DNA from: Gemmatimonadota bacterium
GTDB taxonomy: Bacteria; Gemmatimonadota; Gemmatimonadetes; Longimicrobiales; Gaopeijiaceae
Assembly (NCBI GenBank): GCA_029879725.1
Contig: JAOUPR010000027.1
Location: forward strand, 1-43,422
DNA: 43,422 bases
Direction of reading: 5' to 3'
In this document: piece by piece, positions 34,420-43,422 of the stretch
Layout: the number at the start of each line of letters is the position of its first letter
Numbering within the stretch: position 1 is the first letter of the stretch
Program-made: the position numbers and the translations under genes
The notes under the pieces: generated by a model
Told to the model about the DNA's origin: nothing
Database searches by the model: none
The model's input: the letters and a program-made list of their open reading frames with translations, nothing else

Positions 34420-35882
34420 GTGTCGCTCCCGTGCTCCGCGATGAGATCGTAGTCCAGCGCATCCGCGATCCGGACCTCCAACATCTCCCCCACAGAAACC
34501 TCGCGCCCGTGGCGGAGGTGCGTCACCCCATCCACGTCCAGGGCCTGCCCCACCGTCCGCCCCACCGCGGCGAACTCGGGATCGCCTTCCACCAACTCGT
34601 CCACGAGCAGCGTGGTGGTCGCGCCCACCAGGGCCTGGTTGCGGTCGAAGGAGATGTCCCGCTGGAGTTCCATGAGCCGCTCCAGCCGCTCCCCCTTCAC
34701 GTCCTCGGGAAGGTGATCCTCCATGGACGCCGCGCGGGTTCCCTCCTCCACCGAATACGTGAAGCCTCCCACGCGGTCGAACTCCACCTCCTCCAGGAGG
34801 TCCATCATCTCCTGGAAGTCCTGATCCGTCTCTCCGGGGAAGCCGACGATGACGGTGGTGCGGAGCGTGAGATCCGGCACGGCGTCGCGCAACCACGCCA
34901 CCCGCTCCAGGATCGTCTCCCTCCGCTCCGGACGGCGCATCAGCTTGAGCACGCGGTCACTCCCATGCTGGATCGGCATGTCCAGATACGGGAGGATGCG
35001 CTCCTCCCGGGCCATGAGTTCCACCATCTCCCGGGTGATGCCCGAAGGATACATGTAGAAGAGGCGGTACCACGGCACGTCGGTGCCGTCGAGCAGGGCC
35101 CGGAGAAGGTCCGCGAGGAGCGGAGCGTCGCTCCCCCCGGCGCCGCGCCGCAGGTCCCTTCCGTACCACGTCGTATCCTGGGATACGATGTTGATCTCCC
35201 GTACCCCCAGCGCCCCCAGCCCCGCTGCCTCGCGCACCAATTCCTCGAGTGGCTGGGAGCGGTGGAGACCCCGCATGAGAGGGATCGCACAGAAGGCGCA
35301 CGTGTGGTCGCATCCTTCGCTGATCTTCAGGTACGAGGTGTGGCGCGTCTCGCCGGAGAGCACGCGCAGGGGACGCTCCATGGTGGGCACCAACTCCGCC
35401 GGATCGGGGAGGATGCCCCGGTCGCGGAGTTCGGGCACCAGCCCCTGGAGCTCGGTCAGCCCCATGAACAGGTCCACCTCGGGCATCTCGGCGGACAACT
35501 CGTCCTTGTACCGTTGCACGAGGCATCCCACGGCGACCACGGCCTTGATCTCTCCGTCGGCCTTGAGCTCGCAGGCCTCCAGGATGGTCTCGATGGACTG
35601 TTCCTTGGCCTCCTGGATGAAGCCGCAGGTGTTCACGATGACCACGTCGGCGCCCTCCACCTGCGAAGACACCCGGGCGCCGTGCCCCACCAGCGCCGCC
35701 ATCATACGCTCCGAATCCACCGTGTTCTTGTCACACCCCATCGTGACCAGCGCCACCCGCAATCCATGGTAGGTCCCCTGGGGCTCGACCTCGAACGCCA
35801 TGGGCGCCACATCGGACGGTACCCCGGGGCGCCCCGGCTCGGGGATGACCGGAAAGACCGGAAGGTCGCGCGTACGGGTCAT
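34416..35882 (-). CDS. rimO: Ribosomal protein S12 methylthiotransferase RimO
   Basis: A 488-residue radical SAM enzyme that adds a methylthio group to an Asp of ribosomal protein S12. The UPF0004 domain has MGCDKNTVDSE, NTCGFI and VGCLVQR, whose three Cys hold one iron-sulfur cluster. The radical SAM motif is EGCDHTCAFCAIP, and a TRAM domain fills the last ~65 residues. MGCDKNTVDSE and the EGCDHTC form separate it from MiaB. About 40 N-terminal residues precede the domain. ATG 35882 overlaps the lolA stop by ATGA. Confidence 0.95.
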   Translation of the reverse strand: MTRTRDLPVFPVIPEPGRPGVPSDVAPMAFEVEPQGTYHGLRVALVTMGCDKNTVDSERMMAALVGHGARVSSQVEGADVVIVNTCGFIQEAKEQSIETILEACELKADGEIKAVVAVGCLVQRYKDELSAEMPEVDLFMGLTELQGLVPELRDRGILPDPAELVPTMERPLRVLSGETRHTSYLKISEGCDHTCAFCAIPLMRGLHRSQPLEELVREAAGLGALGVREINIVSQDTTWYGRDLRRGAGGSDAPLLADLLRALLDGTDVPWYRLFYMYPSGITREMVELMAREERILPYLDMPIQHGSDRVLKLMRRPERRETILERVAWLRDAVPDLTLRTTVIVGFPGETDQDFQEMMDLLEEVEFDRVGGFTYSVEEGTRAASMEDHLPEDVKGERLERLMELQRDISFDRNQALVGATTTLLVDELVEGDPEFAAVGRTVGQALDVDGVTHLRHGREVSVGEMLEVRIADALDYDLIAEHGSDT

Positions 35883-36547
35883 CTCTGGATGACGTGCACG
35901 CCGGCGGGCGGCTGGAAGGAGAAGAATCCGTCGGGCACGGACCGGTTCGCTTCGATTTCCTGGAGGGTGATGGTCCTGACGGTACCGTTCTCCTCCTCCA
36001 CGCGCACGCGGTACAGGAGCGCGTCGCCGGATCCGATCCATACCACCGCGGCCACGAAGGACGACGGCGCGCGGGGAGTGAGCCGGATCCGGTGGACCGT
36101 GCGTCCCCCCAGTGTGTCGGTGCCCTCGTCGGCGATCACGTACTTGGTCTGGGGGTCCTGGAGGAACTGGCGGTGGAGGTCCACCGTGCCGGCTCCCCCC
36201 TCCATGGGAACGCGAAAGGCCTGCCTGGGATCCTGACTGGGCAGATACCGCCAGACCGACGTGCCGTCCGCGATCACCAGATCACCGGCCGGTTCGGAGA
36301 AGCGCATGGCGAAGCGGTCGGGCCGGCTCTGACAGAGGCGGCCACGGCCGGAGTGGCTCTCCCGCAGAAGGGGAACCTCCAGTTCCTGGACGAAATCGGC
36401 GCACAGCGTCCGCACCCCCGCGTACAACGTCTCCGCCCTGCGCAGGACCTCCACCCCCCCCGACGCCGACTGCGCCCTGCCGCCCGAGGGCAGCAACGCC
36501 AGGGACAACACCACCGTCGCCACCTCCACCCGAGTCATCCGAATCAT
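35879..36547 (-). CDS. lolA: Outer-membrane lipoprotein carrier protein LolA
   Basis: A 222-residue periplasmic chaperone that carries lipoproteins from the inner to the outer membrane. A signal peptide (residues 1-25, ending GGRAQS) is followed by the LolA half-barrel: LCADFVQELEVPLLRESHSG, DRFAMRFSEPAGDLVIADG and the late FFSFQPPAGVHVI. Sequence in this family is weakly conserved, but length, signal and the RFxMRFxxP-like region fit. It lies 29 bases after ftsK, an order common in bacteria (ftsK-lolA), and overlaps rimO by ATGA. Confidence 0.92.
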   Translation of the reverse strand: MIRMTRVEVATVVLSLALLPSGGRAQSASGGVEVLRRAETLYAGVRTLCADFVQELEVPLLRESHSGRGRLCQSRPDRFAMRFSEPAGDLVIADGTSVWRYLPSQDPRQAFRVPMEGGAGTVDLHRQFLQDPQTKYVIADEGTDTLGGRTVHRIRLTPRAPSSFVAAVVWIGSGDALLYRVRVEEENGTVRTITLQEIEANRSVPDGFFSFQPPAGVHVIQR

Positions 36548-36576
36548 GCTCCTCCTGGGAAACCTCGGCGCCCCGG

Positions 36577-38922
36577 TCAGCCGCCCGGGCGCATGAAGAT
36601 GTCCAACTCCTCCAGGGTCATGAGGGTCTCACGCCCCTTCGAACCATCCTGAGGTCCCAATACACCGGCCTCGTGAAGCTGGTCCACGATACGCGCCGCA
36701 CGTCCATACCCGATCTTCAGACGACGCTGGAGGAGCGAGGTGGACCCCCCTCCGTTCTGGATGCACACCTCGGCCGCCGCCTGGAAGAGGTCGTCCCAGT
36801 CTCCGGCGATCTCCTCCACCTGCACGGCGGCGTCGTCCAGCTCCTGGGCACGCACCTCGTCCAGGATGTCGGGCTCCGCCACGGACACGGCGGAACCGGC
36901 GTCCAGCTCTCCGCTGCGCACCTTGTCCTGGCGGTCGATGTACCAGCGCATGAGGCGCTCCGTGTCTTCGGTGGACAGGAAGGCCCCCTGCACGCGCACG
37001 GGTTCGCTCTGCCCCGGAGGGAGGAACAGCATGTCGCCGTTCCCCAGGAGGGCGTCGGCTCCGTTCTGGTCCAGGATCGTCCGGGAGTCCACCTTCGACG
37101 CCACGCGAAAGGCCACGCGGGACGGGAAGTTCGCCTTGATGAGGCCGGTGATGACGTTGGTGGTGGGTCGCTGGGTGGCGACGATCAGATGGATCCCGAT
37201 GGCCCGGGCCTTCTGCGCCAGGCGGATCAGCGGCTTCTCGATCTCGCTCTGTACCTGCATCATCAGATCGGCCAGCTCGTCCACCACGATCACGATGTAG
37301 GGCATGTTCCCGTCGGAGTAGATCCACCGGTCCTCGTCGCCCTCCGGACCGACGGGATGGGCGCGCCTCAGGATCACCCCTTCTCCCACCTTCCGGTTGA
37401 ACTCCCCGATGGAGCGCACGTGGTTCGCGCTGAGGAGCTCGTATCGCCGCTCCATCTCCAGAACGGCCCACTTGAGCACGCCAGCCGCGTCGCGCGGGTC
37501 GGTCACCACGGGGTGCCGCAGATGCGGAAGACGCGAATAGATGGACAACTCCACCATCTTCGGGTCGATCATCAGAAAGCGCAGCGTCTCGGGCGTGTGC
37601 TTGTAGATCAGGCTGGTGACCAGCGTGTTCACGCACACCGACTTCCCCGAGCCCGTGGCCCCCGCGATGAGGAGGTGGGGCATCTTGGCGAGATCCGACA
37701 CGAAGGGCTTTCCGCTCAGGTCCTTGCCCAGTCCCATGGGAAGCTCGTGCTTCCCGCGTTGAAACGGTGGCGACCGGAGGATGTTGGCCAGATGCACGAC
37801 CTCGGGACGGGGATTGGGGATCTCCACCCCCACCGCGCCCTTCCCCGGAATCGGCGCCACGATGCGCACGCTGCGGGCCTTGAGGGCCAACGCCAGGTCC
37901 GCGTCCAGGTTCGCGATGCGGTTCACCTTGACCCCGGATGCCGGCACGACCTCGAACTGCGTCACCACCGGACCGGTGGTCCGCCCGCCCAATTCGCACT
38001 CCACGTTGAAGGTGCGGAGCTTCTCCACCAGGACCTCGCCCAGCCGATCCAGCTCCCGCTCCATCCCCGCCCGCCGCGTATCGTCGGCCACCGTGAGGAG
38101 TTCCATGTCGGGAAGCACCAGATCGGTGCGCATGGCCTCGTCCACCGGGTCGTCGAGCTCGACGACCTCTCCGAACCCCACGATGGACGGTGGCTCTGCC
38201 TCCTTCTTCCGTCGTCCCCGACGGGGCGCCTCCACGACCTCGGCCGGCGGTTCCTCGTGGGCTCCGGGCTCGAAGACATCCCCTCCGCCGGCCTCGACGT
38301 CGGCCACCTCCTGGAGGATGTCGGGCTCCGCCATCATGGGAGACAGCCTCTCCGCACGCCGGCGTGAGATCTCCCGTCCCCGCAGGAGGAGCGTGGCGAG
38401 GGAGCGCCCCAGCGCCCGCACCCCCCGGACCAGTCCGCGGGCCGCCGCCCGGAGAGGATTCCACCCCAGCGTGCCCACGGACAGCGCCACGAGCGCGGCC
38501 GACACCAGCACCAGAGCCCCCAGCCATCCGACCCACGCCACCAGGGGGTCTCCCAGGGCGGCTCCCAGCCAACCGGACGCGCCCGGCTCGGCCACCAGGA
38601 CCCAGGAGAGCACGGGCGCCAGGACGAGGAGACCGCAGTCGAGGGCCGTCAGGCGGAGTGCCCACATGGGCGGCATCCAGCCGGCCGTCCTCAACCCGGC
38701 CAGCACCAGGAGAGGCGGCACGAGAATGGCCCATACGCCCACCAGTGCCTGGAAGAGATCGCGGAAGGTGCTCCCCAGCACACCCATGGTGTTCCCCGAA
38801 GGGAACCACTCGCCTCCACGCTCTCCCAGGACCGACACCGGCACCAGCGAGAGGAAGACGAAGAGGGCCAGGGCCAGCAGCCCCACGGCCACGATCTCCC
38901 TCTGCTGTTCCTGTGTGAGCAT
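36577..38922 (-). CDS. ftsK: DNA translocase FtsK
   Basis: A 781-residue septal motor that clears chromosome DNA at division. Four membrane segments fill about 10-150; a short acidic linker (200-260) is much smaller than in E. coli. The RecA-like motor has the Walker A IAGATGSGKSVCVN at about 419-430 and Walker B YIVIVVDELADLMM. The C-terminal gamma domain (about 705-775, with GGGSTSLLQRRLKIGYGRAA) reads the orienting DNA motifs. ATG 38922 is the start. It follows comB by 12 bases and precedes lolA. Confidence 0.97.
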   Translation of the reverse strand: MLTQEQQREIVAVGLLALALFVFLSLVPVSVLGERGGEWFPSGNTMGVLGSTFRDLFQALVGVWAILVPPLLVLAGLRTAGWMPPMWALRLTALDCGLLVLAPVLSWVLVAEPGASGWLGAALGDPLVAWVGWLGALVLVSAALVALSVGTLGWNPLRAAARGLVRGVRALGRSLATLLLRGREISRRRAERLSPMMAEPDILQEVADVEAGGGDVFEPGAHEEPPAEVVEAPRRGRRKKEAEPPSIVGFGEVVELDDPVDEAMRTDLVLPDMELLTVADDTRRAGMERELDRLGEVLVEKLRTFNVECELGGRTTGPVVTQFEVVPASGVKVNRIANLDADLALALKARSVRIVAPIPGKGAVGVEIPNPRPEVVHLANILRSPPFQRGKHELPMGLGKDLSGKPFVSDLAKMPHLLIAGATGSGKSVCVNTLVTSLIYKHTPETLRFLMIDPKMVELSIYSRLPHLRHPVVTDPRDAAGVLKWAVLEMERRYELLSANHVRSIGEFNRKVGEGVILRRAHPVGPEGDEDRWIYSDGNMPYIVIVVDELADLMMQVQSEIEKPLIRLAQKARAIGIHLIVATQRPTTNVITGLIKANFPSRVAFRVASKVDSRTILDQNGADALLGNGDMLFLPPGQSEPVRVQGAFLSTEDTERLMRWYIDRQDKVRSGELDAGSAVSVAEPDILDEVRAQELDDAAVQVEEIAGDWDDLFQAAAEVCIQNGGGSTSLLQRRLKIGYGRAARIVDQLHEAGVLGPQDGSKGRETLMTLEELDIFMRPGG

Positions 38923-38934
38923 GACCAGAGCCTC

Positions 38935-39660
38935 CTACGCCTCCTGCACCAGGCGGAGCGCCCGGTCCGACAGCACCGGCACCAGATCGTGGGCATCCAC
39001 CACCGCACACGCCTCCAGATCGTCATCCGCACCGATGGCGGCGAGCACGCCGCCTGCGAGCGTCTTCCGGAGAAGCGGCACGTCCACGGACCGGGCCGAG
39101 GCCAGGTCCAGCACCGCGCGGGCACCGTCATTGAACGTCCACCCCTCCCCACCCACGCCCGGAAGGCAGGTGAGGAGGTGCCCCGCGCAGAGCGCGTCCT
39201 CCAGGGAGAAGCGCCCGTCGCTCCCCGCGCAGATGACCACCAGCGACTCCGAGTCGGCCACGAGCCTCGCCGCCGCCGAAAGATTGGTGAAGGCGGCCAC
39301 CACCAGCCGCTCCGCGTCCTGCGCCCTCACGATGGCCACGGTGCCGTTGGTGGTGCTCATGACCAGCCGCTTCCCCTCCACCACGTCACGCCGGAAGTCC
39401 GCCGGCGAATTCCCCAGGTCGAACCCCTCGATCTTGAGCCCCTTTCGCTCACCGCACAGGAGCGTGTCCTCCCGCCCCAGCGAGCCCGCCAGCTTCACCG
39501 CGTCCTCGGTGGACGAGGTCGGATAGATCCCCCACGCGCCGTTGGCCAACGCTTCCACGATGGTGGTGGTGGCGCGGACCACGTCGATGACGACCACGGT
39601 GGATCCGGGAATCCGGGCCCCCTCCACTTCGCCGGGGGTGAAGAAGACGTCGACCTTCAC
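38935..39660 (-). CDS. comB: 2-phosphosulfolactate phosphatase family protein (ComB)
   Basis: A 241-residue member of the ComB family, which releases sulfolactate from 2-phosphosulfolactate in the coenzyme M route. Landmarks are [39 protein letters not shown] and [10 protein letters not shown]. Coenzyme M is not expected in this kind of organism, and no ComA or ComC is visible, so the true substrate may be another phospho-acid, or sulfolactate metabolism. The start GTG 39660 overlaps the accC stop by GTGA. Family membership is clear; function is not. Confidence 0.88.
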   Translation of the reverse strand: MKVDVFFTPGEVEGARIPGSTVVVIDVVRATTTIVEALANGAWGIYPTSSTEDAVKLAGSLGREDTLLCGERKGLKIEGFDLGNSPADFRRDVVEGKRLVMSTTNGTVAIVRAQDAERLVVAAFTNLSAAARLVADSESLVVICAGSDGRFSLEDALCAGHLLTCLPGVGGEGWTFNDGARAVLDLASARSVDVPLLRKTLAGGVLAAIGADDDLEACAVVDAHDLVPVLSDRALRLVQEA

Positions 39661-41021
39661 CCCTGCTCCTTCTCCTTCTCCGCCGCCATCATGGCGTCCA
39701 CGAAATGCGTATCCACGTCTCCGGCGACGAACCGGGGATTGTCCAGGATACGCCGCAGGAAGGGGATCGTGGTGGGCACGCCCTCGATGATGAAGTGCTC
39801 CAGGGCGTGCCGCGCCCGCACGATGGCCTCCTCGCGGGTGGATCCGCTCACGATGAGCTTGGCCAGGAGGGAATCGTAGTTGGGCGGAACCTTGTACCCC
39901 GTGTAGATATGGGTGTCGAGGCGTACGCCGGGCCCCCCCGGCGGATGGAAGGTCGCGATGGTTCCCGGGCCGGGGGCGAAGTTCCGAGCCGGATCCTCGG
40001 CGTTGACCCGGAATTCGATGGCGTGGCCGCGCAGCTTCACGTCCGTGTCCGCCATGCTGAGCCGCTCGCCCGCCGCGACCCGGATCTGCTCCTTCAGGAG
40101 GTCGAATCCCGTGGTGACCTCCGTGACCGGGTGCTCCACCTGGATGCGGGTATTCATTTCGATGAAATAGAACGACCCGTCCTCGTCGAGGAGGAATTCC
40201 ACCGTCCCGGCGCCCACGTAGTCGATGCACTTGGCCGCCTTCACGGCCGCCGCCCCCATGGCTTCGCGGAGCTCCGGGGTGAGGGCCGGAGACGGGGCCT
40301 CCTCCAGGAGCTTCTGATGCCTGCGCTGGATGGAGCAGTCCCGCTCGCCCAGGTGCATCACGTTCCCGTACTTGTCTCCGAAGACCTGGAACTCCACGTG
40401 CCGGGGCTTCAGGATGCAGCGCTCCAGATAGACGCCGGGGTCGCCGAAGGCCGCTTTCGCCTCCGCCTGGGCGGCCTGGAAGAACTTCGGGAAGCTCTCC
40501 GCGTCGTGGGCGATACGCATCCCCTTTCCACCGCCGCCCGCCGATGCCTTGATCATCACCGGGAACCCGATCTCGGAAGCGAGCTGGACCGCCTCTCCCG
40601 GATCCGTCACGATGCCGGGAGACCCGGGCACCGTGGGAACACCCACGGCGATCATGGTCTTCCGGGCCGTCGCCTTGTCTCCCATGGCGCGGATCTGATC
40701 CGGCGTCGGGCCGATGAAGGTGAGGTCGGAACGAGCGCAGATCTCACTGAACTCGGCGTTCTCGGCCAGGAATCCGTATCCCGGATGGATGGCTTCGGCG
40801 CCCGTGATCTCCGCCGCCGCGATGATCCTGGGGATGTTGAGATAGCTCTCCGTGGCCGGCGGCGGCCCGATGCACACGTCCTCGTCCGCGAAACGGACGT
40901 GGAGCGACTCGCGATCCGCCTCGGAGTAGACCGCCACGGTCTGGACACCCAACTCGTGGCACGCCCGGATGATGCGCAGGGCGATCTCCCCTCTGTTGGC
41001 GATCAGAACCTTCTTGAACAA
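39657..41021 (-). CDS. accC: Biotin carboxylase AccC
   Basis: A 454-residue ATP-grasp enzyme that carboxylates the biotin of AccB, the first half of the acetyl-CoA carboxylase reaction. The start [20 protein letters not shown] is the family start, reached from TTG 41021, with GGAG about 8 bases upstream; an ATG 12 codons earlier is a possible alternative. The ATP site has [12 protein letters not shown], and later [14 protein letters not shown] supplies the metal and catalytic residues. It lies 75 bases after accB; in that gap a GC-rich stem (CCCCTCCGC with GCGGGGGG) could fold. accD and accA are not in the window. Confidence 0.97.
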   Translation of the reverse strand: MFKKVLIANRGEIALRIIRACHELGVQTVAVYSEADRESLHVRFADEDVCIGPPPATESYLNIPRIIAAAEITGAEAIHPGYGFLAENAEFSEICARSDLTFIGPTPDQIRAMGDKATARKTMIAVGVPTVPGSPGIVTDPGEAVQLASEIGFPVMIKASAGGGGKGMRIAHDAESFPKFFQAAQAEAKAAFGDPGVYLERCILKPRHVEFQVFGDKYGNVMHLGERDCSIQRRHQKLLEEAPSPALTPELREAMGAAAVKAAKCIDYVGAGTVEFLLDEDGSFYFIEMNTRIQVEHPVTEVTTGFDLLKEQIRVAAGERLSMADTDVKLRGHAIEFRVNAEDPARNFAPGPGTIATFHPPGGPGVRLDTHIYTGYKVPPNYDSLLAKLIVSGSTREEAIVRARHALEHFIIEGVPTTIPFLRRILDNPRFVAGDVDTHFVDAMMAAEKEKEQG

Positions 41022-41096
41022 GGAATCATCTCCGTACGCTGACACCCCCCCCGCCACGCGGAGGGGCCGGCAGGTCTAGAAAGGAATGGAGTCGCT

Positions 41097-41582
41097 TCAG
41101 GACGGGTCGACACGGAAGAGCACCTGCCCGTACTCCACGGGCTGGGCGTTCTCCACGCAGATCTCCGCGATGCTCCCCGAGACCTCGCACTCCAACTCGT
41201 TCATGAGCTTCATGGCCTCGATGATGCAGACCGTGTCGCCCTTGGTGACCCGCGAGCCCACGTCGACGTAGTTGGGCGCGTCCGGAGCGGGAGCCCGGTA
41301 GAACGTTCCCACCATGGGCGAGGTGACGTCCACCAGCCGGGACGACGGAGGCATGGCCGCACCACCCGATCCGCCCGTATCGGCGACGGGCGCGGGCGCC
41401 GCGGCCGGTCCGGAGGGCGCGGGCAGGGACACCGGGGCGGGCGCCATGGGCGCGGCCACGGCCGACACCGGCGGCGACTTCGCCAGCCGGACGCGGGTCC
41501 CCCCACGCTCCAGCTCCACGGAGTCGATGCTGCTCTCGTCTATGGCCTTGATGAGCCGTTCGAGAAAATCGAGGTCGATCAT
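41097..41582 (-). CDS. accB: Biotin carboxyl carrier protein AccB
   Basis: A 161-residue carrier. A short N-terminal helical region is followed by a Pro/Ala-rich linker (about 35-80) and the biotinyl domain (about 85-160) with the biotin site [12 protein letters not shown], Lys125. It passes carboxyl groups from AccC to the carboxyltransferase in fatty acid synthesis. Its ATG overlaps the efp stop by ATGA, and accC follows after 75 bases, the common efp-accB-accC order. Confidence 0.98.
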   Translation of the reverse strand: MIDLDFLERLIKAIDESSIDSVELERGGTRVRLAKSPPVSAVAAPMAPAPVSLPAPSGPAAAPAPVADTGGSGGAAMPPSSRLVDVTSPMVGTFYRAPAPDAPNYVDVGSRVTKGDTVCIIEAMKLMNELECEVSGSIAEICVENAQPVEYGQVLFRVDPS

Positions 41583-42145
41583 CCGCTCACCCGTGTGAGA
41601 TACTTGTCTTCGCGGCGGTCGACCTTGATCATCTCCCCTTCGTCGATGAAGAGGGGGACCTGGACCACCGCGCCGGTCTCCAGCTTCGCGGGCTTGGTGC
41701 CGCCCTGAGCCGTATCACCCTTCACACCCGGCTCCGTCTCGGTGACCACGAGCTCCACGAAGTTCGGCAATTCCACACTGATCACGCGCTCTTTGTAGAC
41801 CAGTCCCTCGCACTCCATGTTCTCCTTGAGGTACTTGAGCTGGTCCTCACCGATGATGTCTCCCGCGATGGGGATCATATCGAAGGTGTTGGCGTCCATG
41901 AAATAGTAGAGGTCGCCATCGGTGTAGCTGTAGTTCACCGGACGACGCTCGAGGCGCACGTCCGTCACCTTCTCTCCGGCGCGGTAGGTCCTGTCCACCA
42001 CCGACCCGGTGAGAACGTTCTTCAGCTTGGTCCGGACGAAGGCTCCGCCCTTTCCCGGCTTGACGTGCTGGAAGTAGGTGATGGCCCAGAGACCACCGTC
42101 GATCTCGAGAACCATCCCGTTGCGAAATTCCGCGGTGCTCGCCAT
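41579..42145 (-). CDS. efp: Elongation factor P
   Basis: A 188-residue tRNA-like factor that restarts ribosomes stalled on proline runs. Three barrel domains are expected; [13 protein letters not shown] carries the tip Lys32 that is often modified, and the C-terminal domain ends KYLTRVSG. The tip Lys and the absence of nearby EpmA, YmfI or EarP genes leave the modification route open. It lies between aroQ (14 bases upstream) and accB, as in many bacteria. Confidence 0.98.
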   Translation of the reverse strand: MASTAEFRNGMVLEIDGGLWAITYFQHVKPGKGGAFVRTKLKNVLTGSVVDRTYRAGEKVTDVRLERRPVNYSYTDGDLYYFMDANTFDMIPIAGDIIGEDQLKYLKENMECEGLVYKERVISVELPNFVELVVTETEPGVKGDTAQGGTKPAKLETGAVVQVPLFIDEGEMIKVDRREDKYLTRVSG

Positions 42146-42159
42146 ACGGCCCCTTGAAT

Positions 42160-42609
42160 CTATCCGCTGTGTGGGTGTCGATGCAGTCGGGCCACCAGCC
42201 CGCGCAGACCCAGAAGATAGCTGTCGACGCCGAATCCATAAACCACGCCCCCGGCCACATCCGCCAGGAAGGATCTGTGTCGAAAGGGCTCCCGGGCGTG
42301 GGGATTGGAGAGGTGGACCTCCACGAAGGGCTTGCCGACCCCGAGAAACGCATCCCGAAGTCCCACGGAAGTATGGGTGAGGGCACCAGGGTTCACGAGG
42401 AATCCATCGACCCGTTCGCCCGCCTCCTCGATGAAGTCGAGTATTCCACCCTCATGGTTCGACTGGAAGAACTCGAGTTCGACACCCAACTCCTGGCCGA
42501 CTCCCGAAATCGCCTGATTCACGTCGTCCAGGGTGTCGGTTCCGTAGACCTCGGGCTCCCTGCGGCCGAGCAGCCGCAGGTTCGCTCCATGGATGACGGC
42601 GACTCTCAT
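42160..42609 (-). CDS. aroQ: Type II 3-dehydroquinate dehydratase AroQ
   Basis: A 149-residue enzyme of the shikimate pathway that dehydrates 3-dehydroquinate. It has HGANLRLLGRREPEVYG (the usual form is GPNLNLLGxREP; here Ala replaces Pro), the catalytic Tyr in EVYG, NPGALTHTSVGLRDA and EVHLSNPHAREPFRHRSF with the catalytic His. Type II enzymes form dodecamers. The ATG at 42609 overlaps the previous stop by ATGA. It is followed by efp, a conserved pairing. Confidence 0.95.
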   Translation of the reverse strand: MRVAVIHGANLRLLGRREPEVYGTDTLDDVNQAISGVGQELGVELEFFQSNHEGGILDFIEEAGERVDGFLVNPGALTHTSVGLRDAFLGVGKPFVEVHLSNPHAREPFRHRSFLADVAGGVVYGFGVDSYLLGLRGLVARLHRHPHSG

Positions 42610-43422
42610 TGGTCTCCTTCGTTCATCCAGGCGGTGAAGTCGTCCGCTCCCTCGTTCTCCTCGGGCTCCGGCATGGGAACTCCCGGGCCGATCTCGACGT
42701 CGTTCAAGAACTCGGCCGCCGCCGCCGCCGCGTCGATGTCTCCCCAGGAAAGGATGCGGTCGAAATACTCCACCGCGGGGCTTCCGTCCAGGACGGCATC
42801 GTCCTGCTCCCCGTGGTCCTGGTCGGTCCACACGAACGGAGACGCCACGTCATGGACGTCGTCCCCCGAAGAAGCGAGCTCACGCGCCAGGAACTCCGCC
42901 TCGCCGTGCCCCGTCCCGTCGTCGCCGACGGTTCCTCCCGGCCCAGGTGATCCCTCCAACTCCCGGAGGCGGGCACGGAGCCCAGCGTCGTCCGGAGACT
43001 CGTCCACCAGGCGCCGATACACCTCGATCCCCTGGCCCACCAACCCCTGTGACACGAAGAGTTCGGCCATCGTACGCGTGTGGGGGAGGTCCGCCTCGTC
43101 ATCCTCGTCCGCGAGCACCAGGAAGTCGCCTCCGGGTCCTTCCGCCTCGGTGGGACCGAGGTCCGCCAGGGAGAACACCTCCTCCGGGTGGCCGGGATCG
43201 ACGCCCCGGGTACCGGCCTCGAACCCGGCCGGCGAGAGACTATCCAGTTCCACGACCGCCTCGTCGGGGACGAGCGCCTCCACCTCCATGAACTCATCGA
43301 CCGGCTCCGGCTCCGCCGGCGCCAGTGCCGCGAGATCCAGGACCGCATCCGCCTCCGGCTCCGGCTCCACCGGCGCCAGCGCCGCGAGATCCAGGACCGC
43401 ATCCGCCTCCGGCTCCGGCTCC
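42606..43422 (-). CDS. Acidic protein with a TPR-like helix pair and in-frame repeats (5' end outside window)
   Basis: A partial gene: the frame is open to the right edge, with about 271 residues visible. It is strongly acidic. Near the window edge an 18-residue unit (EPEPEADAVLDLAALAPV) is repeated. Further on, TMAELFVSQGLVGQGIEVYR with RRLVDESPDDAGLRARLREL looks like one TPR-type helix pair. The C-terminal part has no recognised domain and ends DFTAWMNEGDQ. No signal peptide can be judged because the start is missing. It overlaps aroQ by ATGA. Function unknown; a binding or scaffold role would fit. Confidence 0.75.
   Translation of the reverse strand, partial: EPEPEADAVLDLAALAPVEPEPEADAVLDLAALAPAEPEPVDEFMEVEALVPDEAVVELDSLSPAGFEAGTRGVDPGHPEEVFSLADLGPTEAEGPGGDFLVLADEDDEADLPHTRTMAELFVSQGLVGQGIEVYRRLVDESPDDAGLRARLRELEGSPGPGGTVGDDGTGHGEAEFLARELASSGDDVHDVASPFVWTDQDHGEQDDAVLDGSPAVEYFDRILSWGDIDAAAAAAEFLNDVEIGPGVPMPEPEENEGADDFTAWMNEGDQ
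43314..43421 (-). repeat. 54-bp in-frame tandem repeat, at least two copies
   Basis: Two adjacent 54-bp units differ at only two positions and encode EPEPEADAVLDLAALAP followed by V or A. A third partial copy (EPEP) follows at the inner side before the sequence changes to VDEF. The array continues to the window edge, so the copy number is not known. Confidence 0.9.

Overview
The window is a dense, GC-rich stretch of core bacterial genes. It holds 45 genes, and 44 of them are on the minus strand. The organism is a diderm: LolA, Lnt, an S41 processing protease and a small outer-membrane-type barrel protein are all present. The gene set (Rex, MutS2, HrcA, RsbU/RsbW/STAS partner switching, type II dehydroquinase, inositol-1-phosphate synthase, ComB, a YlbF homologue), the extreme GC bias at third positions and an acidic protein with a TPR-like helix pair suit an uncultured member of the Gemmatimonadota. 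That assignment is an inference; no rRNA is present to confirm it.

Layout in the direction of transcription, from high to low coordinates. (1) 43422-38935: an acidic repeat/TPR-like protein (cut by the window edge), aroQ, efp, accB, accC and comB. (2) 38922-31161: an envelope and division block of ftsK, lolA, rimO, a secreted barrel-like protein, a Gfo/Idh oxidoreductase and lnt. (3) 30998-26947: rpmE, prfA, prmC, a ylbF homologue and ino1, with a candidate promoter before rpmE and GC-rich hairpins after rpmE and ino1. (4) 26844-16304: tmk, an S41 peptidase, an AnsA-type asparaginase, a carboxymuconolactone decarboxylase-like protein, obg, dprA, hemW, hrcA, dnaJ and prmA. (5) One plus-strand gene of unknown function at 15865-16293, divergent from a HIT-family gene. 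(6) 15141-6971: a nucleic-acid block of a YqeY-like gene, mutS2, dnaG, a coiled-coil zinc-ribbon gene, recJ, rsmD and coaD. (7) 6835-3479: STAS antagonist, RsbW-like kinase, GAF-SpoIIE phosphatase and rsmA. (8) 3363-993: rex, a DEDDh exonuclease and a metallo-beta-lactamase-fold hydrolase, behind a promoter with a Rex operator. (9) A partial thiolase at the left edge.

Many neighbouring genes share a 4-base ATGA or GTGA stop/start overlap, so long co-translated operons are likely. I see no mobile elements, tRNA or rRNA genes, CRISPR arrays or phage genes, and no gap longer than about 225 bases. I found no clearly new multi-gene system. The points most worth a second look are the Rex operator sitting on the rex promoter, a probable AUA start codon in lnt, an N-terminal winged-helix-like extension on the exonuclease, the partner-switching cassette with no sigma factor beside it, the lone plus-strand gene, and an in-frame 54-bp repeat at the right edge.
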